Below are positions 8,504 to 16,962 of a stretch of DNA of 64,000 bases, one piece after another. The notes beneath the pieces were generated by a model, which saw only the letters and a list, made by a program, of their open reading frames with translations, made no database searches and was not told where the DNA came from. Source of the DNA: Mesorhizobium sp. LSJC280B00 (GTDB lineage: Bacteria; Pseudomonadota; Alphaproteobacteria; Rhizobiales; Rhizobiaceae); assembly GCF_000502835.1 (NCBI RefSeq), contig NZ_AYVL01000006.1:1-64000 (forward strand), read 5' to 3'. Each line of letters begins with the position of its first letter. Positions within the stretch are counted from its first letter, which is position 1. The position numbers and the translations under genes are program-made.

Positions 8504-9859
8504 CTAACCAGCTTTGCGGATCGCTGCCGTCTCAGGTTGGAAGAACCGGTTTGGCGGCCGCTTCAGGCCAAGATTTTCGCGCAGGGTCGATCCTTCGTAT
8601 TCGCTCCTGAAAATGCCGCGCCGCTGCAATTCGGGCACGATTTTCTCGACGAAATCATCCAATCCGGCGGGAAGATAGGGGAACATGACGTTGAACCCGT
8701 CCGAGCCTTCGGTGACTAGCCATTCCTCCATCTCGTCGGCGATGGTTTTCGAAGTGCCGACGAAGGCAAGACCGGAATAGCCGCCCAGCCGCTGCGCAAG
8801 CTGCCTGACGGTCAGGTTTTCCTTGCGCGCCAGTTCGATGACGCGCTCGCGGCCGCTCTTGCTGGCGTTGCTTTCCGGGATTTCGGGCAAGACTGAATCC
8901 GGATCGAACCGCGACGCGTCGTGGCCGAGCGCGATCGACAGCGAGGCGACGCCGCTCTCGTAGTAGACGAGGCTGTCGAGCTTGGCCCGCTTCGTCTGCG
9001 CCTCCTCGACAGTCTCGCCGACAATGACGAAGGCGCCGGGCAGGATCTTGATGTCGTCGCGCGACCGGCCAAGTTTTTGCGCACGTTCCTTGACGTCGGC
9101 AAAGAAGCGCTGCCCCGAGGCGAGATCGGCATGGGCGGCGAAGATCACCTCGGCCGTTTCCGCGGCGAGCTGCCGTCCGGCCTCCGACGCGCCGGCCTGC
9201 ACGATGACCGGCCAGCCCTGCACCGGCCGCGCGATATTGAGCGGTCCCCGCACCGAAAGATATTCGCCCTTGTGGTCGAGCACATGCAGCTTCGCCGGAT
9301 CGAAATAGAGCCCGCTTTCGGCGTCGCGGATGAAGGCATCGTCGGCAAAACTGTCCCACAGGCCGGTGACGACATCATAAAACTCCCGCGCCCGGCGATA
9401 GCGCTCGTTGTGCTCGACATGCTCGTCGAGGCCGAAATTCAGCGCGGCGTCGGGATTGGATGTGGTGACGATATTCCAGCCGGCGCGCCCGCCGCTGATA
9501 TGGTCGAGAGAGGCGAAACGACGGGCGATGTGGTACGGCGCGTCGAACGTCGTCGAGGCGGTTGCGATCAGCCCGATACGATCGGTGACGGCGGCAAGCG
9601 CCGACAACAGCGTGAACGGCTCGAAGGACGTGACCGTGTGGCTGCGCCGCAGCGCCTCGATCGGCATGTTGAGCACGGCCAGGTGGTCGGCCATGAAGAA
9701 GGCGTCGAACTTCGCCGCTTCCAGCCTTTGCGCGAAGTGCTTGAGATGCGCGAAATTGAAGTTGGCGTCGGGATAGGCGCCCGGGTAGCGCCAGGCGCCG
9801 GTATGAAGGCTGACGGGCCGCATGAAAGCGCCAAGCCGCAATTGTCGATTTTCTGCCAT
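8504..9859 (-). CDS. FMN-dependent monooxygenase of the NtaA/SnaA/DszA family
   Basis: A 451-aa luciferase-like flavin monooxygenase of the nitrilotriacetate-monooxygenase branch, which oxidises N- or S-containing organics using FMNH2 supplied by a partner reductase. Visible features are LGAFMRPVSLHTGAWRYPGA at the N-terminus, FDAFFMADH after strand 2, and SGGRAGWNIVTTSNPDAALN, a hallmark of the NtaA group. The start at 9859 (MAENRQLRLGAF) is preferred because the family begins there; an upstream ATG at 9928 would add 23 residues unlike the family. The flavin reductase follows it and an aldehyde dehydrogenase precedes it on the same strand. The substrate is unknown. Confidence 0.85.
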   Translation of the reverse strand: MAENRQLRLGAFMRPVSLHTGAWRYPGAYPDANFNFAHLKHFAQRLEAAKFDAFFMADHLAVLNMPIEALRRSHTVTSFEPFTLLSALAAVTDRIGLIATASTTFDAPYHIARRFASLDHISGGRAGWNIVTTSNPDAALNFGLDEHVEHNERYRRAREFYDVVTGLWDSFADDAFIRDAESGLYFDPAKLHVLDHKGEYLSVRGPLNIARPVQGWPVIVQAGASEAGRQLAAETAEVIFAAHADLASGQRFFADVKERAQKLGRSRDDIKILPGAFVIVGETVEEAQTKRAKLDSLVYYESGVASLSIALGHDASRFDPDSVLPEIPESNASKSGRERVIELARKENLTVRQLAQRLGGYSGLAFVGTSKTIADEMEEWLVTEGSDGFNVMFPYLPAGLDDFVEKIVPELQRRGIFRSEYEGSTLRENLGLKRPPNRFFQPETAAIRKAG

Positions 9860-9992
9860 GGAAAAACGCACCGATGACGACGAGCGTAACGCTCCAATTG
9901 CTCGAGCATGGGATGGCTTTGCGGCCATGGGAAGGAATTCTGTTTTGCAAAACCGGCGTCGGGGAGCATTTTTTGTGCGGGCGGCGGACCGA

Positions 9993-11486
9993 TCAATCGA
10001 TCTTGATGAACACGCCCTTGGTGTTGAGATACTCAGCGAGGTGCTCGGCGCCGCCCTCGCGGCCGTAGCCGCTCATCTTGTAGCCGCCGAAGGGCACGGC
10101 CGGATCGATGGCGTGATAGGTATTGACCCAGACCGAGCCGGCGCGGATCTTGCGCGACAGCTGGTGGGCGGTGGCGAGATTTTGGGTGAAGACCCCTGCA
10201 GCCAGGCCGTAAGGCGTGTTGTTGGCCCGCTCGACCGCCTCGTCCAGCGTATCGAACGGCAAGGCTGAAATCACCGGCCCGAATATCTCCTCACGGGCGA
10301 TCTTCATGTTGTCCGAGACGCCGGCAAAGACGGTCGGCGCGACGAAATTGCCGGCGGCAAGCGCGCCTTCCACAAGCCGGGTGCCTCCGGTGACGAGTTT
10401 CGCCCCTTCCGCGGTGCCGGCCTCGAGGTAACCGGTGACCCGTTGCAGCTGCTTTTCGGAGACGAGCGGACCGATCTCGGTCGCCGGGTCGATGCCGTCG
10501 CCGACCCTGAGACCCTTGGCGTATGCCGCGAGCCGCTCGACGAACTCGTCATGGACGGCGCGTTCGACGAAAAGGCGCGAACCGGCGATGCAGATCTGGC
10601 CGGAATTGGCGAACACCGACATCGCCGCCACCGGCACCGCCTTGTCGAGATCGGCATCGGCGCAGACGATGACCGGCGACTTGCCGCCGAGCTCCAGGGA
10701 GACGCGCTTGAGGTTGCCGGCCGAGGCCCGCACGATCGACTGGCCGGTTGCCGTCGAGCCGGTGAAGACGATCTTGTCGATGCCCATATGCTCGGCGAGT
10801 GCGGCACCTGCCTCGGTGCCGGTGCCGGTGACGATGTTGACGACGCCGGCCGGCACGCCGGCCTCGTTCATGATGTCGGCGATCAAAAGTGGCGTCAGCG
10901 GCGCCTCTTCCGACGGCTTCAGCACGATGGTGCAGCCGGTCGCCAGCGCCGGCCCGATCTTCCAGATCGACGCCGCCGTTGGCGCGTTCCAGGGAATGAT
11001 GGCGCCGACGACGCCGACCGGCTCCTTGCGGGTGAAAGAGACGATTTCGCCGGGCAGCGAGTTGTCGATCGTCTCGCCGTGCAGCGCCGTCGCCATGCCG
11101 GCATAGTAGCGCAGCATGCCGATGACGCGGTTGCGATTGGCGCGGGTGCGTATGATCGGCATGCCCATGTCGGTGGTGTCGGAGCGGCTGATCTCTTCCC
11201 AGTGCTTTTCGAAGAGGTCGGCGATCCTCAGCAGCAGCACCTGCCGCTCATAAGGCTTGAACCGGCTCCACGGGCCCTCGAACGCCTTGCGCGCAGCAGT
11301 CACCGCCGAGTCGATGTCCTGCCGGTCGGCGCGCGGCACCGTGGCGATGACCGCGCCGGTGGCGGGATTGCGGCTCTCCGTGGTCCGGCCGGAGCGGGCA
11401 TCGACCCAGCCGCCGCCGATGAACATCTCGCGATGGCGCCCGTCGATCGGCAGCCGCAGCGGTGCCTTTGTCTGAGCCATGGTCAT
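9993..11486 (-). CDS. NAD(P)-dependent aldehyde dehydrogenase
   Basis: A 497-aa aldehyde dehydrogenase that oxidises an aldehyde to its carboxylate. The catalytic glutamate lies in SLELGGKSP and the catalytic cysteine in FANSGQICIAGSRLF; the NAD-binding FTGSTATGQSI segment is present. The start at 11486 is favoured by GGAGGAGG ending 6 bases upstream. It is followed 133 bases later by the FMN-dependent monooxygenase, so an operon in which the oxygenase releases an aldehyde (for example glyoxylate or a semialdehyde) that this enzyme oxidises is plausible. It lies between the RND operon and the monooxygenase, all on the minus strand. Exact substrate unknown. Confidence 0.85.
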   Translation of the reverse strand: MTMAQTKAPLRLPIDGRHREMFIGGGWVDARSGRTTESRNPATGAVIATVPRADRQDIDSAVTAARKAFEGPWSRFKPYERQVLLLRIADLFEKHWEEISRSDTTDMGMPIIRTRANRNRVIGMLRYYAGMATALHGETIDNSLPGEIVSFTRKEPVGVVGAIIPWNAPTAASIWKIGPALATGCTIVLKPSEEAPLTPLLIADIMNEAGVPAGVVNIVTGTGTEAGAALAEHMGIDKIVFTGSTATGQSIVRASAGNLKRVSLELGGKSPVIVCADADLDKAVPVAAMSVFANSGQICIAGSRLFVERAVHDEFVERLAAYAKGLRVGDGIDPATEIGPLVSEKQLQRVTGYLEAGTAEGAKLVTGGTRLVEGALAAGNFVAPTVFAGVSDNMKIAREEIFGPVISALPFDTLDEAVERANNTPYGLAAGVFTQNLATAHQLSRKIRAGSVWVNTYHAIDPAVPFGGYKMSGYGREGGAEHLAEYLNTKGVFIKID

Positions 11487-11556
11487 GACGGTCCTCCTCC
11501 GGCGCCTACGCCTGGTGGGCGGATTAAACCGCCGGAGGTCACATTTGCCAACAGCT

Positions 11557-14500
11557 CTATTCGGCCGCCAGGGCCAGTTGCGGCCTTTCGCTTTCTTCTG
11601 CCACCTTGGCCGCCTCTTCCGTTGCCACCACCTTCTTGGGCTCCCTGCCGAAGAACAGCGCATAGGCTGCCGGCAGGACAAGGATGGTCAGCACCGTGGC
11701 GACGAGAATGCCGCCCATCATGGCGTAGGCGAGCGGCCCCCAGAAGACGCCGCGCGAGATCGGGATCAGCGCCAGCACCGCCGTCAGCGCCGTCAGCACG
11801 ATCGGCCGGAACCGGCGCACCGCCGAGCCGATGATGGCCTCGGAGCGCTCCACGCCGGCGGCGATGTCCTGGTCGATCTGGTCGACCAGGATGATCGAGT
11901 TGCGCATGATGATGCCGAGCAGGGCGATGACGCCGAGGATGGCGACGAAGCCGAACGGCGCGCCGCTGATCAAAAGTGCCGCGGCCGCGCCGATGATGCC
12001 GAGCGGACCGGTGGCCAGCACCAGCATGGCCTTGCCGAAATGCTGCAGCTGGATCATCAGCAGCACGACGATGACGGCCAGCATGATCGGCGCTTTCGCC
12101 GCAATCGAGGCCTGGCTTTCGGCCGCATCCTCGGCGCCGCCCTGGATCTCGATCTTGTAGCCGGGTGCGAGGCTGGCGCGCAGGCCCTGCATCTCGCTGT
12201 ACATTTTCATGGCGACATCGTTCGGCTGCACGCCGTCCGGCAGCGTGGCGCGCACGCTGATGGTCGGCAAGCGGTCGCGCCGCCATTCGACGCCTTGCTC
12301 CAGCACCGGGACGATCTTGGCGACCTGCGACAGCGGCACGGAGCCACCGAAATCGGTCGGGATGTAGACGGAGTCGACCGCCGACAGCAGGTGACGGCTT
12401 GCCTCCGGCTCACGGGCGACGATCGAAACCGTCTCCTCGCCGTCGCGGAAGTCATCGAGCGGCGCTCCCGACATGGTCGCCTGCAGTATCTGGCGGATGC
12501 GCTGCGAGGTGACGCCGAGCGCACGGGCGCGATCCTGGTCGATCACCAGCTTCATCGCCGGCACCGGCTCCAGCCAGTCGTCGTGGATGGCGCCGAGCAG
12601 CGGATTTGCCTGGAACTTCGCCTTCACCTCGTCGGCGATGCGGCGCACCTCCTGGCGATCCGGACCCATGACGCGCATCTGCACCGGCCAGCCGGTCGGC
12701 GGACCAAGGAACAGGCGATCGACCTTGGCGCGGATCGATGGGAAATCCTCGGCCAGGATGGTGCGCAGCTTGACGATCAGCCGCTCGCGGGCTGGTTCGT
12801 CATTGGCCATCACCAGAAGCTGGGCGAAGTTCGGGTTGCGAAGCTGCTGGTCGAGCGGCAGGAAGAAGCGCGGCGCGCCTTCGCCGATATAGGTGGCGAT
12901 GAAGCGCTTGTCCTTGTCGTCCATCATCCTGGCTTCGAGCGCCTTGGCCTGGGTCTCGACTTCCTTGATGCTGGTGCCTTCCGGCAACCAGAGGTCGACA
13001 AGGATTTCCGGGCGCGACGATTGCGGGAAGAAATTCTGCGGGATGAACTGGAACGCCCACAGGCTGGTGGCAAACGTCATCAGCGTCATCACCAGGACGA
13101 TGATGCGGTGGCGCACCGCCCATGCAACGGTCGAGCGAAGACGGCGGTAGAAGCGCGTGTCGAAGACATCGTGATGGTTGCCGGCGTGCTTGCGCTGCTT
13201 CAGGATCATGTGGCCGAGCCATGGCGTGAAATAGACCGCCGCGAACCAGGACACGATCAGCGCGATGCCGACGACGTAAAAAAGGGTGCGCACATATTCG
13301 CCGGCGGTCGAGGCAGCGAACCCGACGGGAATGAAGCCGGCCGTCGTGATCAGCGTGCCGGTCAGCATCGGGAAAGCGGTCGAGGAGTAGGCGAAGCTCG
13401 CCGCCTCGACCTTGACCAAGCCTTCCTCTAGTTTTCGCTCCATCATTTCGACGACGATCATCGCGTCGTCGACCAAGAGCCCAAGAGCGATGATCAGCGC
13501 GCCGAGCGAAATGCGCTGCAGGTCGATGCCGAGCTCGTACATGATGGCGAAGGTGGCGGCCAGGACCAGCGGAATGACGATCGCGATCACCAGGCCCGAG
13601 CGCCAGCCGATCGACAGGAACGATACAAAAAGCACGATCAGCAGCGCTTCGCCGAGCGCTTCCATGAACTCGCTCACCGCCTCCTTCACGACATGCGGCT
13701 GGTCGGAAATCTGATCGACCGAAACGCCATAGGGCAGCGCCTCTTCGAAGCGCTTGTAGGTCGCTTCGACGTCCTTGCCGACGTCGGTGACGTTGAAGCC
13801 CTTGGCCATGACGACGCCGAGCTGGACGCTGTCGTGTCCGTTGAAACGGTACTTGCGCTGGTACGGATCCTCGAGGCCCGAGGTCACGGTGGCGATGTCG
13901 CCGAGGCGCGTCACCTGGTTGCCGGCGCGCAGGCGAAGCTCGCGGATGTCGGCCGCCCTGGTGACATCGCCCTCGACCGAAATGCGCACCGAACGCTGGC
14001 CGGTGTCGACCGAACCTGCCGGGTCGACATTGTTCTGGCCTCGGATCGCATTCTGCAGGTCGGTCAACGTCAGGCCACGTTCGGCAAGCGCCTTGGATGA
14101 AACGTCGATGTAGAGTTTTTCCGGCTGGTCGCCGATGATCACGGCCTTCTCGACACCGGGCGTCGTCAGCAGCATGTCACGCGCCTGGATGGCGAATTTC
14201 TTCAGCTCGGGATAGCTGTAGCCGTCGCCGCTGATCGAATGCAGGGTGATGAACGTGTCACCGAATTCGTCATTGAAGTAAGGCCCAAGCAGCCCCTGCG
14301 GCAGCTCATTGGCGATATCGCCGACCTTCTTGCGCACCTGATAGAAAGCATCGGCGACCTGCGCCGGATTGGTGTCGCCCTTGACCTGCAAGGTGATGAT
14401 GGCGCTGCCGGCGCGGGTGTAGGAGCGGACGAAATCGAGGTGCGGCGTTTCCTGCAGCTTGCGCTCGATCTTGTTGACGACCTGGTCCTCCATCTCCTTG

Positions 14501-14697
14501 ATCGAGGAGCCTGGCCAGATCGCCTGGACGACCATGACGCGGAAGGTGAAATCGGGGTCTTCCTTTTGGCCCATGCGCATCAGGCCGAGCGCACCGGCCA
14601 CGATGATCAGCCCGAACAGGAAGCGGGCAATGCTCGGATGGCCGATTGCCCAGCGCGAAAGATTGAAAGACCGCTTTTCATTGGTGTCGATGGTCAT
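11557..14697 (-). CDS. RND-family efflux transporter, inner-membrane permease subunit
   Basis: A 1046-aa resistance-nodulation-division pump of the AcrB/HAE1 superfamily, which exports hydrophobic or toxic compounds using the proton gradient as part of a tripartite complex. It has the family's duplicated layout: a single membrane segment, a large periplasmic loop, a bundle of membrane segments, then the same again. The proton-relay DD pair lies in GLLVDDAMIVVEMMERKLEEG's first part, in the fourth membrane segment. It follows the membrane-fusion lipoprotein gene after a structured 208-base gap. No outer-membrane channel gene lies nearby, so it probably recruits a TolC encoded elsewhere. Confidence 0.92.
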   Translation of the reverse strand: MTIDTNEKRSFNLSRWAIGHPSIARFLFGLIIVAGALGLMRMGQKEDPDFTFRVMVVQAIWPGSSIKEMEDQVVNKIERKLQETPHLDFVRSYTRAGSAIITLQVKGDTNPAQVADAFYQVRKKVGDIANELPQGLLGPYFNDEFGDTFITLHSISGDGYSYPELKKFAIQARDMLLTTPGVEKAVIIGDQPEKLYIDVSSKALAERGLTLTDLQNAIRGQNNVDPAGSVDTGQRSVRISVEGDVTRAADIRELRLRAGNQVTRLGDIATVTSGLEDPYQRKYRFNGHDSVQLGVVMAKGFNVTDVGKDVEATYKRFEEALPYGVSVDQISDQPHVVKEAVSEFMEALGEALLIVLFVSFLSIGWRSGLVIAIVIPLVLAATFAIMYELGIDLQRISLGALIIALGLLVDDAMIVVEMMERKLEEGLVKVEAASFAYSSTAFPMLTGTLITTAGFIPVGFAASTAGEYVRTLFYVVGIALIVSWFAAVYFTPWLGHMILKQRKHAGNHHDVFDTRFYRRLRSTVAWAVRHRIIVLVMTLMTFATSLWAFQFIPQNFFPQSSRPEILVDLWLPEGTSIKEVETQAKALEARMMDDKDKRFIATYIGEGAPRFFLPLDQQLRNPNFAQLLVMANDEPARERLIVKLRTILAEDFPSIRAKVDRLFLGPPTGWPVQMRVMGPDRQEVRRIADEVKAKFQANPLLGAIHDDWLEPVPAMKLVIDQDRARALGVTSQRIRQILQATMSGAPLDDFRDGEETVSIVAREPEASRHLLSAVDSVYIPTDFGGSVPLSQVAKIVPVLEQGVEWRRDRLPTISVRATLPDGVQPNDVAMKMYSEMQGLRASLAPGYKIEIQGGAEDAAESQASIAAKAPIMLAVIVVLLMIQLQHFGKAMLVLATGPLGIIGAAAALLISGAPFGFVAILGVIALLGIIMRNSIILVDQIDQDIAAGVERSEAIIGSAVRRFRPIVLTALTAVLALIPISRGVFWGPLAYAMMGGILVATVLTILVLPAAYALFFGREPKKVVATEEAAKVAEESERPQLALAAE

Positions 14698-14771
14698 CGG
14701 CGTCAGTCCGTTTCAATTTGATCAACAGAGCACGCGCTTTCGCATGCCCAAGGAACTTCCGATGTGGGCTT

Positions 14772-14884
14772 CCGGGCGGCGTGGCTTTCCGAGTTGAGAG
14801 ATCTACATCGCGGTGGGACGCGAGGATCGACGTGGGGGTTACATCGACCTGAGATCTCGAAAATCGGGGGCGCCTGCCGCCCGG
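14772..14884. other. Structured spacer between the MFP and RND genes
   Basis: The 208 bases between the two efflux genes hold no gene. Inverted arms CCGGGCGGC (14772-14780) and GCCGCCCGG (14876-14884) enclose a second set of complementary segments around two AGATCT sites. Transcribed, it could form a branched hairpin that separates expression of the two subunits. The fold is inferred by eye. Confidence 0.35.
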
Positions 14885-14905
14885 AAACCGTGAATTGCCT
14901 GGCCG

Positions 14906-16054
14906 TCAGCGCAAGCGCCTTGCAGCGTCATCGGCCGACGCCGACTGTTGCGCCGCATCACCGGTCAGCTTGACTTTCAGATTCTCGGTCATGAACTGCG
15001 TGCCGGCGGCGACGACGACGTCACCCGGCTTCAGCCCATCGGCGACACTGACGCCGTCGGGGGTGAAGGCGGCGACCTTGACCGGATGCGCATGGACGGT
15101 CCCGCCGTTGCGGTCGACTGTCCAGACGATCGATTGGCTGTCCTTTTGCGCCAACGCGGCCAGCGGGATCGACACCAGTTGCTGCCGGTTGTCCGCCGCG
15201 GCTTCGATGGAGGCGGTCATGCCTAGCAGCACGCGAGAATCGTTGGGCAGGCTGACGCGAACGGCAAAGGTGCGCGACTGCGGATCGGCGCTGCCGGCGA
15301 CTTCGCGGACCTTGCCGTCGAGCGTCAGCGCCTCATCGGACCAGAAGCCAGCCTTGACGGTCTTGCCCGGCTTGAATTCGGCGATATCGGTTTCCGGAAC
15401 AGCGATCAGGACTTCCTTCTCGCCGTCGATGGCAACGGTCACCACCGGCGTGCCGGAGCCGACCACCTGGCCGACATCGGCGGCAACGGCAGTGACGATG
15501 CCGTTCTTGTCCGCCTTGAGATCGGTATAGCGGACCTGGTTCTGTGCCTGGGCAAGCTGCGAGCGGGCGGAGTCTCGCGTGGCGACAGCCTGATTATAGG
15601 CGAGCGTCGCCTGCTCGAGCTGCGACTTCGGCGCGAAATTCTTGGCGTAGAGCTGTTCGGCCCGCTTGCGCGTAAGCTCGACTGTCTCGACCTGACGGTC
15701 GGCAGCATCGAGGCTGGCCTGAGCGCTTCTCACCGAAAGCTCGTAGTCGGTGGGATCGATGCGGGCGAGAACGTCGCCCGGCTTGACGCGGTCACCGATG
15801 TCGACAAGGCGCTCGGTGATCTTGCCGTTGATGCGAAAACCGAGATTCATCTCGGTGCGGGCACGCACCGATCCGGAATAGGAAAGCTGACGGGTATCGC
15901 TCGCCTTAGCGATCTCGACCACCTTGACCGGGCGGATGATCTCGGTGACCTCGGCTTTCTCCTGCGAGCAGCCGGCGAGGCCGAGAGCGACAACCATAAT
16001 CAATGCTAGGCCGGCGGCCGGTCGCCTGTAGGTGATGGACTTGGACAAAGACAC
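14906..16054 (-). CDS. RND efflux membrane-fusion (periplasmic adaptor) lipoprotein
   Basis: A 382-aa AcrA/HlyD-type adaptor that bridges the RND pump to an outer-membrane channel. Starting at the GTG at 16054 gives a lipoprotein signal ending in LGLAGC at residues 23-28, so it would be lipid-anchored in the inner membrane; GGGAG lies 9 bases upstream. After the signal come the barrel-sandwich/lipoyl half (GFRINGKITERLVDIGDRVK), a helical hairpin rich in Ala, Gln and Arg, and the beta-barrel region. It is transcribed after the TetR regulator and before the pump, the standard layout for a self-regulated efflux operon. Confidence 0.9.
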   Translation of the reverse strand: MSLSKSITYRRPAAGLALIMVVALGLAGCSQEKAEVTEIIRPVKVVEIAKASDTRQLSYSGSVRARTEMNLGFRINGKITERLVDIGDRVKPGDVLARIDPTDYELSVRSAQASLDAADRQVETVELTRKRAEQLYAKNFAPKSQLEQATLAYNQAVATRDSARSQLAQAQNQVRYTDLKADKNGIVTAVAADVGQVVGSGTPVVTVAIDGEKEVLIAVPETDIAEFKPGKTVKAGFWSDEALTLDGKVREVAGSADPQSRTFAVRVSLPNDSRVLLGMTASIEAAADNRQQLVSIPLAALAQKDSQSIVWTVDRNGGTVHAHPVKVAAFTPDGVSVADGLKPGDVVVAAGTQFMTENLKVKLTGDAAQQSASADDAARRLR

Positions 16055-16116
16055 TTTTCGTACTCCCGAACTGTGGGGATGAATTGCCGGTATCGCCGCC
16101 CGACGGGCGGCAACGG

Positions 16117-16725
16117 TCATTTCTTCAAGGCTCTGATGGCAAACTCGGTAAGCTCGTCCGGCGTCGCCCGGTTCTTCTTGGCGAGGCACTGGGCCATCAT
16201 CTGCGGATGACAGAGGCTGATAATGGCAGCGCCGAAGCACCGGGAAGCGATCACCGGATCCTGATCGACGAACTCGCCGGTAGCGATTCCCTCGCGGATC
16301 ACTTCCGCGACCAGTTCATGGATGCTGTCGATGTGCTTTTCGATGACGTGCCAGTCGCGCTCGATGGCGACGATGACCATCTCGTGCACCTTCTCCTGGT
16401 CGATCATGGTCTCGAGCGTCCACTGGTAGTGCGTATGCACGTAGCGGCGGAGCTTTTCGCTGGCGGTGCCGGGGCCATGGCAGGCTTCGTAGGTCAACCG
16501 GTAGCAGGTCTCGAGCATACGGCCGCAAACCGCCTGGTGGATTTCCACCTTGGAGGCGAAGAAGCGGTAGATGTTGGCGGTCGACATGCCGAGTTCGCGC
16601 GCTATGTCGGCGACGTTGGTCTTGCCGTAGCCGTAGTGGCGAAACAATCGCTCCGCGCAATCCAGGATGCGCGTGACATTTTCCTGGCGGGCGGAATCGG
16701 CGGTGGTGTCTAGGGTTTCAAGCAT
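16117..16725 (-). CDS. TetR/AcrR-family transcriptional repressor
   Basis: A 202-aa TetR regulator with an N-terminal helix-turn-helix (VADIARELGMSTANIYRFF, residues about 33-51) and a C-terminal ligand-binding domain. The ATG at 16725 is chosen; a TTG at 16737 would lie inside the palindromic operator and has no ribosome-binding site. It is the first gene of the operon with the adaptor and RND pump and has a large inverted repeat directly upstream, so it probably represses itself and the pump until an inducer binds. The inducer is not known. Confidence 0.9.
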   Translation of the reverse strand: MLETLDTTADSARQENVTRILDCAERLFRHYGYGKTNVADIARELGMSTANIYRFFASKVEIHQAVCGRMLETCYRLTYEACHGPGTASEKLRRYVHTHYQWTLETMIDQEKVHEMVIVAIERDWHVIEKHIDSIHELVAEVIREGIATGEFVDQDPVIASRCFGAAIISLCHPQMMAQCLAKKNRATPDELTEFAIRALKK

Positions 16726-16735
16726 CTCGTTGGCC

Positions 16736-16777
16736 AATTTACGACTGACGAATTTAGAATTTCGTCACTCGTAAATT
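16736..16777. promoter_or_regulatory. Palindromic operator for the TetR regulator
   Basis: Two 20-base arms, 16736-16755 and 16758-16777, match as an inverted repeat at 18 of 20 positions around a two-base centre (core AATTTACGAnTGACGAA). It sits 11 bases before the TetR start codon, the usual place for an autorepressor site. The arms are longer than a simple TetR box and could hold two overlapping dimers. Confidence 0.7.
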
Positions 16778-16920
16778 GAAAACCATCACCTGTCAAGGCA
16801 CGATTTTGGCTGCTGATGACAGATGGTGACATCCCTGGACGGAGTTGGCCCATGAAACGCATGTGGTTTCCGCCGGGCGAGCCTGCAACGCCGCCCCGTG
16901 TTTTTTTGCGAACGATCTTG

Positions 16921-16960
16921 AAAAGATGCTTTCCGAAATCGGTTCCGTTTTCGGATCAGG
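16921..16960. repeat. Degenerate rhizobial palindromic repeat
   Basis: Short imperfect palindrome TTTCCGAAATCGG / CCGTTTTCGGA preceded by AAAAGATGC, similar to the GATC-ATGC-type CCGAAAA/TTTTCGG repeats scattered between genes in Mesorhizobium and relatives. It lies just past the stop of the acyl-CoA synthetase gene and may act as its transcript end. Confidence 0.4.
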
Positions 16961-16962
16961 CC

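Noticed and set aside
11479-13431. 650-codon frame on the plus strand
   Set aside because: Antisense to the RND pump; low-complexity His/Arg/Asp-rich translation, no ribosome-binding site.
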